Source: Nocardia camponoti
Lineage (GTDB): Bacteria; Actinomycetota; Actinomycetes; Mycobacteriales; Mycobacteriaceae
Reading direction: 5' to 3'
NCBI RefSeq assembly: GCF_014646135.1
Contig: NZ_BMMW01000001.1
Location: 1 to 64,000, forward strand
DNA length: 64,000 nucleotides
Positions 1 to 8,702 of this stretch are shown here, piece by piece (position 1 is the stretch's first letter; every line of letters starts with the position of its first letter). The position numbers and the translations under genes were made by a program. The notes beneath the pieces were generated by a model. The model was not told where the DNA came from. It made no database searches and worked only from the letters and a program-made list of their open reading frames with translations.

Positions 1-137
1 TTACTGAATGAAGGTGTTACGCGTCCACTGTGCGGTATCTGAAACAACAGACACTGCAGCACACTCACCACAGTGTGATTCCTGATGAGAATTCGGGTTT
101 CGCATTTGGGTGGGGAGCGCTGTCTAGTTTCATAGTG
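1..137 (+). other. 23S-5S rRNA internal spacer
   Basis: This stretch has no coding frame. It contains the CGCGTCCACTGTGCGGTATC-type sequence that usually follows the 23S 3' end in Nocardia/Rhodococcus-like operons. The mature 23S 3' end is therefore judged to lie just upstream of the window. Confidence 0.6.
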
Positions 138-254
138 TTACGGCGGTTATAGCGGTGGGGAAACGCCCGGTCCCATTCCGAACCCGGAAGCTAAGGCCAC
201 CTGCGCCGATGGTACTGCACTCGACAGGGTGTGGGAGAGTAGGACACCGCCGGA
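138..254 (+). rRNA. rrf: 5S ribosomal RNA
   Basis: This is a complete 5S rRNA of about 117 nt. It has the actinobacterial hallmarks: the GGCGGTTATAGCGGTGGGGA start, the CCCGGTCCCATTCCGAACCC core and the GGTACTGCACTCGACAGGGT and GGAGAGTAGGACACCGCC end. The first and last bases pair (TTACGGCGG with CCGCCGGA). It closes an rrn operon whose 23S gene must lie just before position 1. Exact ends may be off by one or two bases. Confidence 0.95.
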
Positions 255-264
255 ACAATTTTCC

Positions 265-300
265 CGATAGGGGACCCAATTTTGGGTCCCCTATCGTCGT
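265..300 (+). terminator. rrn operon terminator
   Basis: A perfect 14-bp stem (265-278 with 283-296, tip loop ATTT) lies about 10 bases after the 5S gene, followed by a T-rich stretch. It is a textbook intrinsic terminator for the rRNA operon. Confidence 0.9.
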
Positions 301-427
301 TTGTGGGCTCGGTTGAGCCCAGGCATGCTCGGGCGGACATCGCCCCGTTACCCGTGCATGGTTGAATTCTTGAGGCGGGGCAACCACAACACTTCCCGGG
401 AGGCCGGGGGTACAGAAAGGGATCGCC

Positions 428-3160
428 GTGTCGGAACATAACGACGGACGCAAGCCTTTCCGCAAGGACGGTGATGCGCGCGGTTTCGGCGGACGCGGCG
501 ACCAGTCCCACGATCGTTCACGCGGCGGTGATAACCGTGGCCGCGGTGGCGAAGGCGGCTTCCGAGGAGGCTCCGGCGGTTCCGGCGGCGGACATCGCGG
601 CAGCTCCAGCGGCGACCGCGGCGGCTCCGGTCAGGGCGGGTTCCGTCGTGGCGGCGACAACGACTCGCGTGGTGGCGGGTACCAGGGTCGGCGCGACGAC
701 AACGATCGCGGTGGCTACCGTGGCGGTGCGAGCGGCGATCGCCCCCGCAGCGGTGGCTTCGATCGCGGTGGCAGCGGCGACTCCCGTGGTGGATCCGGCG
801 GCGGTTACCCGCGTCGCGACAATGACCGTGGTGGATACCAGGGTCGTCGTGACGACAACGATCGTGGCGGTTACCGAGGCGGCTCGGGCGGCGGCGATCG
901 TCCGCGCACCGGCGGCGGTTTCGACCGTGGCGGTAGCGGCGGCGGTTTCCGTCGCGACGATTCGCGTGGCGGCTCCGGTGGCTCCGGCGGCCAGGGCGGT
1001 TTCCGTCGCGGTGGCGACTCCGATTCTCGCGGTGGTGACCGTCCCCGCAGCGGTGGTTTTGATCGCGGCGGTTCCGGCGGTGGATTCCGGCGTGACGATT
1101 CGCGCGGCGATTCTCGTGGTGGCTCAAGCGGCGGTGGCTTCCGTCGTGGCGGTGACTCCGATTCTCGCGGTGGCGATCGTCCCCGTAGCGGTGGTTTTGA
1201 TCGCGGTGGCTCGGGCGGTGGTTTCCGTCGTGACGATTCGCGCGGTGGCTCCGGCGGTGGGTTCCGTCGTGATGATTCGCGTGGCGATTCTCGTGGTGGT
1301 TCCGGTGGCGGTTTCCGTCGCGGTGGCGATTCTGATTCGCGTGGTGGCGATCGTCCTCGTAGTGGTGGTTTTGATCGTGGCGGCTCAGGTGGCGGTTTCC
1401 GTCGCGACGATTCGCGCGCTGGTAGCAGCGGTGGGTTCCGTCGTGATGATTCGCGTGGCGATTCTCGTGGCGGTTCCGGCGGTGGCGGTTTCCGTCGCGG
1501 CGGCGATTCCGATTCGCGTGGTGGCGATCGTCCCCGTAGTGGCGGGTTTGATCGCGGCGGTAGTGGCGGTGGGTTCCGTCGTGATGATTCGCGCGGTGAT
1601 TCTCGTGGCGGCTCCGGCGGTGGCTTCCGTCGCGGTGGCGACTCCGATTCGCGCGGTGGCTACGGCGACCGCGGCGGGTCGAGCCAGGGCGGGTTCCGTC
1701 GTGGTGGCGACTCGGATTCTCGCGGTGGCGATCGTCCCCGCAGCGGTGGTTTTGATCGCGGTAGCGGGGGTGGTTTCCGTCGTGATGATTCGCGCGGTGA
1801 TTCTCGTGGTGGCTCCGGCGGTGGCTTCCGTCGCGGCGGTGACTCCGATTCTCGCGGTGGCGATCGTGGCGGCTACCAAGGTCGTCGTGATGACAACGAT
1901 CGCGGTGGCAACCGTGGTGGCTCCGGCGATCGTCCCCGCAGCGGTGGTTTCGATCGCGGTGGCAGTGGTGGCGGGTCGAGCCAGGGCGGGTTCCGTCGTG
2001 GTGGCGACTCCGATTCGCGCGGCGGCTTCAAGCGCGACGACAAGAACGAGCGGCCCTTCAACGGCACCTACCGCGAACGTCGTCCCGAGCGTCCCGGCGA
2101 TGTCCTTGGCGTGATGTCGTCCAACGACGACGCGCTCGACGACACCGCTGATGAGGTGATCGAGGTCGCGTCCATCGATGAGATCGACACCGATATCGAC
2201 ACTGACGACGACTTCGCGGCTGATTCGAGCGTCGACGCCGACGATGATTTCCGCGATGCGGACGATGCCGACGACGACTCGACCGACGCCGCTCCCGAGT
2301 CTGACCGTGACGACCGCGACGCGGAAAGCCGGAACGACTCGAGCACCGACGAGAACCGCGACGATCGCGGCAGCTTCCGCGGCGCACGGTCCGACTCCGA
2401 TCGCGGCTACGACCGCGACGAGCACCGCAGGCGCGGTGGCGAAGGTGCACGCGATGTGACCGGCAGCCCGTCCGACCGGCGCAATGCTCGTCCCGACGAG
2501 CCTGATCTGCCCGAAGACGTGCAGGCGTCCGACCTTGACCCGGCGATCCGTCGCGATCTGCTGAGCCTCGACAAGAACAATGCTGAGTCGGTCGCCCGGC
2601 ACATGGTGATGGCCGTCGAACTGCTTGAGGACGAGCCTCGGCTTGCCCTCGCGCACGCTCGCGCTGCCCGTCAGCGCGCTGGCCGCATCGCGGTGGTGCG
2701 GGAGACGGCTGGCGTCGTCGCCTACCACGCTGGTGAGTGGGCCGAGGCGCTGTCGGAACTGCGCACCGCGCGTCGGATGCAGGGCGGTACCGGCCTCCTC
2801 GCGGTCATGGCTGACTGCGAGCGCGGCCTTGGTCGTCCGGAGCGGGCGATCGAGTTGGGTCGCAGCGACGAAGCACAGGGCCTGGAAGGCGACGAGGCAA
2901 CCGAGTTGCGCATCGTCGTCGCTGGCGCGCGCATGGATCTGGGTCAGGTCGACCAGGCCGTCGTCACGTTGCAGGCCGCTGACCTCAACCCGGCCCGTAC
3001 GGGTTCGGCCGCAGCACGCCTCTTCTACGCCTACGCTGACGCCCTTGGCGCGGCTGGCCGCACCGACGAGAGCCTGCAATGGTTCCTCAACGCCGCTGCT
3101 GCCGACGAAGAGGGCGAGACCGACGCCGAAGATCGCGCGGCGGAACTCACCGGCGAATAG
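428..3160 (+). CDS. RGG/RG-repeat disordered protein with C-terminal TPR-like domain
   Basis: This is the positional counterpart of M. tuberculosis Rv1691, a TPR protein of about 250 residues, but it is 910 residues long. Residues ~15-545 are almost only G, R, S, D and F. They form about eight imperfect ~50-60-residue modules built from GGFRRGGDSDSRGG, DRPRSGGFDRGG and GGGFRRDDSRGDSRGG. Residues ~565-650 are a D/E-rich acidic stretch, followed by a charged linker. Residues ~690-900 are helical repeats with TPR-like A/G/A spacing, for example AGVVAYHAGEWAEALSELRT. RGG tracts of this kind bind RNA and form condensates in eukaryotic and some bacterial proteins. A ribosome- or RNA-linked role is inferred from this and from the adjacent rrn operon. 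The GTG start at 428 has a GAAAGGG upstream. The repeats keep other frames open, but the C-terminal domain fixes this frame. Confidence 0.9.
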   Translation: MSEHNDGRKPFRKDGDARGFGGRGDQSHDRSRGGDNRGRGGEGGFRGGSGGSGGGHRGSSSGDRGGSGQGGFRRGGDNDSRGGGYQGRRDDNDRGGYRGGASGDRPRSGGFDRGGSGDSRGGSGGGYPRRDNDRGGYQGRRDDNDRGGYRGGSGGGDRPRTGGGFDRGGSGGGFRRDDSRGGSGGSGGQGGFRRGGDSDSRGGDRPRSGGFDRGGSGGGFRRDDSRGDSRGGSSGGGFRRGGDSDSRGGDRPRSGGFDRGGSGGGFRRDDSRGGSGGGFRRDDSRGDSRGGSGGGFRRGGDSDSRGGDRPRSGGFDRGGSGGGFRRDDSRAGSSGGFRRDDSRGDSRGGSGGGGFRRGGDSDSRGGDRPRSGGFDRGGSGGGFRRDDSRGDSRGGSGGGFRRGGDSDSRGGYGDRGGSSQGGFRRGGDSDSRGGDRPRSGGFDRGSGGGFRRDDSRGDSRGGSGGGFRRGGDSDSRGGDRGGYQGRRDDNDRGGNRGGSGDRPRSGGFDRGGSGGGSSQGGFRRGGDSDSRGGFKRDDKNERPFNGTYRERRPERPGDVLGVMSSNDDALDDTADEVIEVASIDEIDTDIDTDDDFAADSSVDADDDFRDADDADDDSTDAAPESDRDDRDAESRNDSSTDENRDDRGSFRGARSDSDRGYDRDEHRRRGGEGARDVTGSPSDRRNARPDEPDLPEDVQASDLDPAIRRDLLSLDKNNAESVARHMVMAVELLEDEPRLALAHARAARQRAGRIAVVRETAGVVAYHAGEWAEALSELRTARRMQGGTGLLAVMADCERGLGRPERAIELGRSDEAQGLEGDEATELRIVVAGARMDLGQVDQAVVTLQAADLNPARTGSAAARLFYAYADALGAAGRTDESLQWFLNAAAADEEGETDAEDRAAELTGE

Positions 3161-3179
3161 GCAAGCGCGACAACACATT

Positions 3180-3228
3180 AGGCCGTGGGCCGGGTTCTCA
3201 ACAGGAACCCGGCCCACGGCCTTTTTGC
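3180..3228 (+). terminator. intrinsic terminator after the RGG/TPR gene
   Basis: An 18-bp perfect stem (3180-3197 with 3205-3222) is followed by TTTTTG. It sits between two converging genes (end 3160 on plus, end 3246 on minus) and probably works in both directions. Confidence 0.9.
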
Positions 3229-3245
3229 TGTCTGTGCTTGCCCGG

Positions 3246-3662
3246 CTAGAACGCGCCGAAGAGCGGGCCCGTCAAGCCCAATGGCACGCTCTGGGTGACG
3301 TTCACGAAATAGAACAGGATCAACGCGCCGCCCATAATCGCCAAGTTCTTGTTGAACTGGATCATCTCGGTCTGCTTGAGCTGTGGGTCGGTTTCTTTCC
3401 AGAACGTGTGCATCAACAAGCTGACCGGGGCGAGGAAAACAACGAGCAGCAGGGCGCCAACATCGATCCAAATCCCGAAGATGATCGAGATCGCCCCAAG
3501 AAGCGCGAGGACACCGCTGGCTAGCACGCCAGCTTTGGCGGCGGGAATGCCCTTCGACGCCGCGTACTGGCCCATGCCTTCGGCTTGGGTGAGGTGTCCG
3601 AGGGCGGAGAAAGCGAAGATCGCCGCGAGCAAAATACGGCCGATTAAGAAGACGATATCCAT
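3246..3662 (-). CDS. DoxX family membrane protein
   Basis: A 138-residue protein with four predicted membrane helices and the DoxX-family start (FLIGRILLAAIFAFSALGHL). Typical features are the short loop with Q and G residues after helix 1 and a KETDPQLKQTEMIQFNKNLA loop before the last helix. DoxX-like proteins are quinone- or thiol-related membrane components, and in mycobacteria one links oxidative-stress enzymes at the membrane. No partner gene is adjacent. The gene stands alone and converges on the terminator of the RGG/TPR gene. ATG at 3662. Confidence 0.85.
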   Translation of the reverse strand: MDIVFLIGRILLAAIFAFSALGHLTQAEGMGQYAASKGIPAAKAGVLASGVLALLGAISIIFGIWIDVGALLLVVFLAPVSLLMHTFWKETDPQLKQTEMIQFNKNLAIMGGALILFYFVNVTQSVPLGLTGPLFGAF

Positions 3663-3774
3663 GGCGCGACCTCCGATTGGTCAGCAAGTGTGCTCTACAT
3701 CACATGGTATCCCTAATGCCGTCCATGCCCGATCATGGTGAGGGGAACTGTGATCTACGACGGAGTGAGGGTGC

Positions 3775-4662
3775 GTGAACAACCAGCTGCGCGACAACTA
3801 CGAAGCTTTGCTGCTCGACCTGGACGGCACCCTCTACCGGGGCCCGGATGTGGTCGCGGGCGGTCCCGATGCGCTTGCCCCGAACGGTCACTCCGCGCAA
3901 CGGCTGCTGTACGTCACCAACAATGCCGCGCGCGGGCCGGAGCCGGTCGCGCGTCATCTCGCCGAACTCGGCTATCCGGCAACGCCTGACCAGGTCGTCA
4001 CCAGCGCGCAGGCTGGCGCGCGACTGCTCGCACGGCTCGTTCCAGCGGGCAGCGACGTACTCGTCCTCGGCACCGACGACCTCGCCGCCGAAGTCAAAGC
4101 CGTCGGCCTCGTTCCCGTTCGCCGGTTCACTGACCGCGTCCCCGCAGCGGTAATCCAGGGCCATTCGCCGACCACCGCATGGCCTGACCTGGCCGAAGCC
4201 GCCTACGCCCTGCGGGCGGGCGCGCAGTGGGTTGCCACCAACACCGACCGCACGCTGCCCAACGAACGCGGCCTCGCCCCCGGCAACGGCTCGATGGTCG
4301 CGGCGTTGCGCACCGCAACCGACCGCGAACCGCTCGTCGCGGGCAAACCCTTCGCCCCGCTGCTCGAAGACGCTATTGAGCGGGCGGGCACACGCGATGC
4401 ACTCGTCGTCGGCGACCGACTCGACACCGACATCGAAGGCGCGAACACCATCGGCATCGACTCCCTGCTCGTCCTCACCGGCGTCAGCACGCTCGACGAC
4501 CTCGCCGCCGCGATCCCCGCCCAGATCCCCACTTTCGTCGCCAATGAGCTCGCCGCGCTCAATACCGACCCCCTGCCCGACGCGGTCAAGCCAAGCGAAG
4601 TGGGCGCGTCGCTGGCCGCCAATCCCGGTCGCGCGGTACGGGTGCGCGCGACCGATTCGTGA
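3775..4662 (+). CDS. HAD-IIA family sugar/glycerol phosphate phosphatase
   Basis: This is the counterpart of Rv1692, described as a glycerol-3-phosphate phosphatase of phospholipid recycling. All HAD motifs are visible: the nucleophile motif LLDLDGTLYRG (residues ~12-22), motif II in YVTNNAARG, the C2 cap between, a Lys in AGKPFAP and the acidic motif VVGDRLDTDIEGA near residue 215. At 295 residues it is slightly shorter than many family members. A GTG start at 3775 fits the conserved N-terminus. It opens a co-oriented run that continues through tlyA, nadK and recN. Confidence 0.9.
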   Translation: MNNQLRDNYEALLLDLDGTLYRGPDVVAGGPDALAPNGHSAQRLLYVTNNAARGPEPVARHLAELGYPATPDQVVTSAQAGARLLARLVPAGSDVLVLGTDDLAAEVKAVGLVPVRRFTDRVPAAVIQGHSPTTAWPDLAEAAYALRAGAQWVATNTDRTLPNERGLAPGNGSMVAALRTATDREPLVAGKPFAPLLEDAIERAGTRDALVVGDRLDTDIEGANTIGIDSLLVLTGVSTLDDLAAAIPAQIPTFVANELAALNTDPLPDAVKPSEVGASLAANPGRAVRVRATDS

Positions 4663-4684
4663 ATCCGATAGCGTTGATCCCACG

Positions 4685-4927
4685 ATGAGTACTCCGAGTT
4701 CAGTTCCGTTGCCGGGCAGTCACCTGCCTGGCAACCAAGCGCACCCGCAACCGGCCGACCCCGTCGCCATCAAAGCCGAGGTCGACGCGCTACTGGCCGA
4801 GTTGCGCGCGAGTGCCGGGGCAGCTGACGGTGCCGAAGCTGGCGTCGACATCACCCGCCGCGCCCGCATCCTTGAGCAGGCGCATGAGGTGCTCGTCGAC
4901 GCCCTCGCGACCGTGGACAAGATCTGA
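4685..4927 (+). CDS. small conserved hypothetical protein (Rv1693-like)
   Basis: An 80-residue protein in the position of Rv1693, between the HAD phosphatase and tlyA. A proline-rich N-terminus is followed by one amphipathic helical stretch (IKAEVDALLAELRAS and ARILEQAHEVLVDALATVD). The gene is in frame and ends one base before the tlyA start, which supports translational linkage. Function is unknown. The ATG at 4685 was chosen because longer versions of the frame only run antisense to, or out of phase with, the upstream phosphatase. Confidence 0.8.
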   Translation: MSTPSSVPLPGSHLPGNQAHPQPADPVAIKAEVDALLAELRASAGAADGAEAGVDITRRARILEQAHEVLVDALATVDKI

Positions 4928-4928
4928 G

Positions 4929-5750
4929 GTGGCCAGGAGAGCGCGGGTCGACGCCGAGTTAGTGCGGCGCGGGATGGCCCGGTCACGTGAGCACGCGGTC
5001 GAGCTCATCAACGCGGGTCGGGTGCTGATTTCGGGCACGGTCGCGGTGAAGCCAGCCACGGCTGTCGAAGCGGGCACACCGCTGTTCGTCCGCGAGGAAC
5101 CCGACGAGGTGTCGTGGGCGTCGCGTGGGGCGAAGAAGGTGCTCGGCGCGCTTGAGGCGTTCGAACCGCTTGGGCTTAGCGTTGACGGAAAGCGTTGTTT
5201 GGACGCGGGCGCGTCGACGGGTGGGTTCACCGACGTGCTGTTGAGTCGCGGGGCGAGTGAGGTTGTCGCTGTCGACGTTGGCTACGGCCAGCTGATTTGG
5301 CGACTGCAAAACGACGAGCGCGTTCGCGTGTTCGACCGCACTAACGTCCGCACGATCACGCCGGAAAGCATTGGCGGACAAGTGGATTTGATGGTCGGCG
5401 ACCTGTCGTTCATCTCCCTTGGGCTGGTGCTTCCCGCGATCGCGGCGGTCGCGCGTGACGGTGCCGACCTGCTGCCGATGGTGAAACCGCAGTTTGAAGT
5501 GGGCAAAGACCGCATCGGCGCGGGCGGCGTTGTGCGTGACCCCGCGCTGCGCGCGGAAACCGTGCGCGAGGTTGCCGCTGCGGCGGCAAAGCTCGGGTTG
5601 AAGACGCTTGGCGCGGTCGCGAGTCCGCTGCCCGGTCCGTCGGGCAACGTCGAATATTTCCTGTGGTTGCGCAAAGTTGGTCCGTTCGACTACGACGCCG
5701 ACGAAGTCGACGCGTTGGTCGCGCGGGCGATCGAGGAAGGTCCGCAGTGA
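4929..5750 (+). CDS. tlyA: TlyA 2'-O-methyltransferase (16S/23S rRNA)
   Basis: TlyA methylates ribose 2'-O at a cytidine in helix 44 of 16S rRNA and in helix 69 of 23S rRNA, and loss gives capreomycin resistance. The protein has an N-terminal S4 RNA-binding domain (residues ~3-60, [20 protein letters not shown] and [10 protein letters not shown]). A Rossmann methyltransferase follows with the SAM motif [14 protein letters not shown] at ~92, [10 protein letters not shown], and the catalytic-region motifs VGDLSFISL and MVKPQFEVG. The length of 273 residues is typical. The GTG start gives the expected (V)ARRARVD N-terminus and lies one base after the preceding stop. The stop overlaps the nadK start (GTGA). 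Confidence 0.95.
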   Translation: MARRARVDAELVRRGMARSREHAVELINAGRVLISGTVAVKPATAVEAGTPLFVREEPDEVSWASRGAKKVLGALEAFEPLGLSVDGKRCLDAGASTGGFTDVLLSRGASEVVAVDVGYGQLIWRLQNDERVRVFDRTNVRTITPESIGGQVDLMVGDLSFISLGLVLPAIAAVARDGADLLPMVKPQFEVGKDRIGAGGVVRDPALRAETVREVAAAAAKLGLKTLGAVASPLPGPSGNVEYFLWLRKVGPFDYDADEVDALVARAIEEGPQ

Positions 5751-6661
5751 GTACCGACCGCGAGATTTTGTTGGTCGCGCATCCGGGCCGCGCCGAGATC
5801 ATCGAGACCGCGCATCGCGTCGCGAAAATCTTTGCCGCAGCGGGCATTTGCCTTCGCGTGCTCGCTGACGAAGCCGACAGCACGCGGTTTGAAGACGAGA
5901 CGGGCGAATTCCCGGTGCGCGTCGTCCCGCATAGCCCGGCTGCGGCCGAGGGCTGCGAGATGGTGCTCGCGCTCGGCGGCGACGGCACGTTCCTGCGTGC
6001 TGCCGAACTGGGTCGACCGGCTGGCGTGCCGGTGCTTGGCATCAACCTCGGCCGGATCGGTTTCCTCACCGAAGCCGAAGCCGAGCACCTCGACGACGCG
6101 CTCGCCCAGGTGGTCGACCGCGATTACCAGGTCGAAGACCGCATGACCATCGACGTCACCGTGCGCGTCGACGACGTCATCGTCGAAAAAGGCTGGGCGC
6201 TCAACGAAGCAAGCATCGAGAACGCGCAGCGCATGGGCGTGCTGGAAATCGTGCTCGAGGTCGACGGACGACCGGTGTCGGCGTTCGGTTGCGACGGCAT
6301 TCTCGTCGCGACCCCAACCGGGTCGACGGCCTACGCGTTCTCGGCGGGCGGCCCGGTGATTTGGCCCGAACTCGAAGCGATGCTGGTGATCCCGAGCAAC
6401 GCCCACGCGCTTTTCGCCCGTCCGCTCGTCACGAGTCCGGCCGCGGTGATCGCGGTGGAAACGGTGGCGACGGGCCACGATGCGATCGTCTTCCTCGACG
6501 GTCGCCGCACGCTCGCCCTGCCGCGCGGTGGTCGCGCCGAGGTGGTGCGTGGCAGCAAACCGGTGCGGTGGGTGCGGCTCGACTCCGCGCCGTTCGCCGA
6601 CCGAATGGTTCGTAAGTTCCAACTGCCCGTCACTGGTTGGCGGGGCAGGCGACAGTCGTAG
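5747..6661 (+). CDS. nadK: NAD kinase
   Basis: Phosphorylates NAD to NADP with ATP or polyphosphate in the cytoplasm (Rv1695/ppnK counterpart). The diagnostic GGDGT motif is in [15 protein letters not shown] (~residue 75). The substrate loop [10 protein letters not shown], the NEASIE segment and the glycine-rich [16 protein letters not shown] stretch are all present. The 304-residue length matches the family. The GTG start overlaps the tlyA stop by the GTGA arrangement, indicating coupled translation, and recN follows after 11 bases. Confidence 0.95.
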   Translation: MSTDREILLVAHPGRAEIIETAHRVAKIFAAAGICLRVLADEADSTRFEDETGEFPVRVVPHSPAAAEGCEMVLALGGDGTFLRAAELGRPAGVPVLGINLGRIGFLTEAEAEHLDDALAQVVDRDYQVEDRMTIDVTVRVDDVIVEKGWALNEASIENAQRMGVLEIVLEVDGRPVSAFGCDGILVATPTGSTAYAFSAGGPVIWPELEAMLVIPSNAHALFARPLVTSPAAVIAVETVATGHDAIVFLDGRRTLALPRGGRAEVVRGSKPVRWVRLDSAPFADRMVRKFQLPVTGWRGRRQS

Positions 6662-6672
6662 AAGGGGCAGCG

Positions 6673-8442
6673 ATGCTGACCGAACTCAGAATCGACGGCC
6701 TGGGCGTGATCTCGACCGCGACCGCGCAGTTCCACGCGGGGCTCACGGTGCTCACCGGTGAGACGGGCGCGGGCAAGACGATGGTTGTCACCAGTTTGCA
6801 CCTGCTCAGCGGGGCGCGGGCGGATGCGGGGCGGGTGCGCCTCGGCGCGGCGAAAGCCGTTGTCGAAGGCCGGTTCGTGATTGATGACCGCACCGATGCG
6901 GCGCGCGCGGCGATTGTGGATGTTGTTGAGTCGGCTGGGGCGGAATTCGACGAGGACGGCAGCGTGATCGCGCTGCGCACGGTCAATAGCGATGGCCGGT
7001 CGCGTGCGCATTTGGGCGGGCGGGGCGTGCCCGCTGCCGTGCTGAGCGAGTTCACGTCGCGACTGTTGACCGTGCACGGGCAAAACGATCAGCTGCGATT
7101 GCAGCGGCCTGAACAGCAGTTGGCCGCGCTCGATCAGTTCGCTGGCGACGGTGTTGCGGGGCTGCTGCGCAAGTACCAGGTGCATCGGCGGGCGTGGCTG
7201 GACGCGCGCGCGGAATTCCTTGAACGCACCGCACGCAGTCGCGAGCTGGCGCTGGAAGCGGATCGGCTCAAGCATTCGCTCGCCGAGATCGACGGGATCG
7301 CGCCGGAACCGAGCGAGGACGAACGGCTCGTCGCCGAAATTCGTCGGCTCAGCGATCTTGATTCGTTGCGCGACGCCGCGGTTGTCGCGCACGAATCCCT
7401 TTCTGGCCCAAGCGAATCCACCGGGGAGAGCGGGGGAGTGCTCGACCTGCTCGGCAACGCGCGGGCGCGACTGGAAGCCTCCGACGACCCCGCGCTCATG
7501 GCGTTGGGGCCACGCCTCGGTGAGGCGATCGCCGTCGCGGTCGACGTGGCGACGGAGCTGAGCGGGTACCTGTCGGAGTTGCCGTCGGACCCCGGCGCGC
7601 TCGACACGATGCTCACGCGTCAGGCCGAACTCAAGTCGCTCACACGCAAGTACGCGCCTGATATCGACGGTGTGATCGCCTGGGCCGACGACGCTAGGTC
7701 GCGGCTTGATTCGCTCGACGTTTCCGAGGACGCGCTCGCGAAACTGTCCGCTGAAGTCGACATCGCCGCAGGTCGCGTGGCTGACGCCGCCCGCAAGCTC
7801 AGTGCGGCGCGGACGAAGTCGGCGGGCAAACTCGCTTCGGCGGTGAGCACCGAACTCGGCGGGCTCGCGATGGGCAAGGCCAAGTTGGAGGTTGTCGTTC
7901 GGCCGTTGGTCGCGACCGCGCAGGATTCGGCCCCGCTCGACCTCAACGGCAAGCTGGTCCACGCTGGCACGAACGGCACCGACGAAGTCGAGTTCCGTCT
8001 TTCCGCGCATTCGGGTGCGCAATCGCTGCCGCTCAGCAAAAGCGCGTCCGGCGGTGAGCTTTCACGCGTGATGTTGGCGCTTGAAGTGGTGCTCGCCGGG
8101 TCCGATCATGGCGCGACGATGGTGTTCGACGAGGTCGACGCGGGCGTCGGCGGCCGGGCTGCGGTGGAAATCGGCAAGCGACTCGCGCGCTTGGCCCGCA
8201 CGCATCAGGTGATCGTCGTGACGCACCTGCCGCAGGTCGCCGCGTTCGCCGACACGCACCTCGTCGTGAATAAGTCCGACGACGGAAAAGGCAAGGTGGA
8301 CAGCGGAGTTCGCACGCTGACCGAGGACGAGCGGGTGATCGAATTGGCGCGCATGCTCGCCGGGCTCGACGACACCGAGACGGGCCGCGCGCACGCAGAA
8401 GAACTGTTGGAAACGGCACGCGCCGAACGCGCACCGGCATAG
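6673..8442 (+). CDS. recN: DNA repair protein RecN
   Basis: An SMC-like ATPase of recombinational double-strand-break repair. The Walker A motif (TGETGAGKTM) is near residue 30. It is followed by the family-specific HGQNDQ segment, a long alpha-helical coiled coil (~residues 150-370), the ABC signature KSASGGELSRVML near 457 and the Walker B MVFDEVDAGVGG near 482. The closing VTHLPQVAAFADTH box is also present. Length 589. The ATG at 6673 has AAGGGGC eight bases upstream and gives the usual MLTELRIDGLGVI start. It is the last gene of the tlyA-nadK-recN run. Confidence 0.95.
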   Translation: MLTELRIDGLGVISTATAQFHAGLTVLTGETGAGKTMVVTSLHLLSGARADAGRVRLGAAKAVVEGRFVIDDRTDAARAAIVDVVESAGAEFDEDGSVIALRTVNSDGRSRAHLGGRGVPAAVLSEFTSRLLTVHGQNDQLRLQRPEQQLAALDQFAGDGVAGLLRKYQVHRRAWLDARAEFLERTARSRELALEADRLKHSLAEIDGIAPEPSEDERLVAEIRRLSDLDSLRDAAVVAHESLSGPSESTGESGGVLDLLGNARARLEASDDPALMALGPRLGEAIAVAVDVATELSGYLSELPSDPGALDTMLTRQAELKSLTRKYAPDIDGVIAWADDARSRLDSLDVSEDALAKLSAEVDIAAGRVADAARKLSAARTKSAGKLASAVSTELGGLAMGKAKLEVVVRPLVATAQDSAPLDLNGKLVHAGTNGTDEVEFRLSAHSGAQSLPLSKSASGGELSRVMLALEVVLAGSDHGATMVFDEVDAGVGGRAAVEIGKRLARLARTHQVIVVTHLPQVAAFADTHLVVNKSDDGKGKVDSGVRTLTEDERVIELARMLAGLDDTETGRAHAEELLETARAERAPA

Positions 8443-8449
8443 GCCGCGC

Positions 8450-8484
8450 CTCCGCACGCACCCCGTCGCGCGGCGCGTGCGGAG
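8450..8484 (+). terminator. GC-rich hairpin after recN
   Basis: A 10-bp perfect stem (8450-8459 with 8475-8484) begins eight bases after the recN stop. It lacks a T tract, so it may be a Rho-independent terminator of the non-canonical actinobacterial kind or simply an mRNA 3'-end stabiliser. Confidence 0.45.
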
Positions 8485-8570
8485 CGGGGCGCTCTCAAAA
8501 GCGGTGCGCCGCAACCTAAGTCGGCGCTGCGCCACTAAACGGCACCGCCAACAGTGTGGCGCACAAAGCG

Positions 8571-8604
8571 CAAAGGGCCGCCGCACCTGGCGACGGCCCT
8601 TGAA
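8571..8604 (-). terminator. possible terminator for the SRPBCC gene
   Basis: The inverted repeat AAGGGCCG / CGGCCCTT (8573-8580 and 8594-8601) lies about 100 bases beyond the stop of the minus-strand SRPBCC gene. On that strand it is followed by TTTGCGCTTTG. Confidence 0.45.
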
Positions 8605-8608
8605 ATCG

Positions 8609-8631
8609 CGCTTAGCGCAATGCCTTACGGA
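8609..8631 (-). repeat. duplicated 3' end of the SRPBCC gene
   Basis: The 23 bases here are identical to 8700-8722, which encode the last codons and stop (RKALR-stop) of the minus-strand SRPBCC gene. The offset is 91 bp, with a non-matching segment between. It looks like a relic of a short tandem duplication or of a second, lost gene copy. Confidence 0.6.
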
Positions 8632-8702
8632 ATCCGGCGGCCGGATCGGCGCCTCGCTGCCTAGCGGGACGGCTCGTCATCCGGTGCAGGCTCCAAGTTC
8701 GC

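Noticed and set aside
471..2114. A 547-residue frame on the plus strand and a 610-residue frame on the minus strand (1385-3217) across the RGG/TPR gene
   Set aside because: The repetitive, stop-poor GC-rich sequence leaves other frames open. Only the frame from 428 continues into a folded TPR domain with a proper start.
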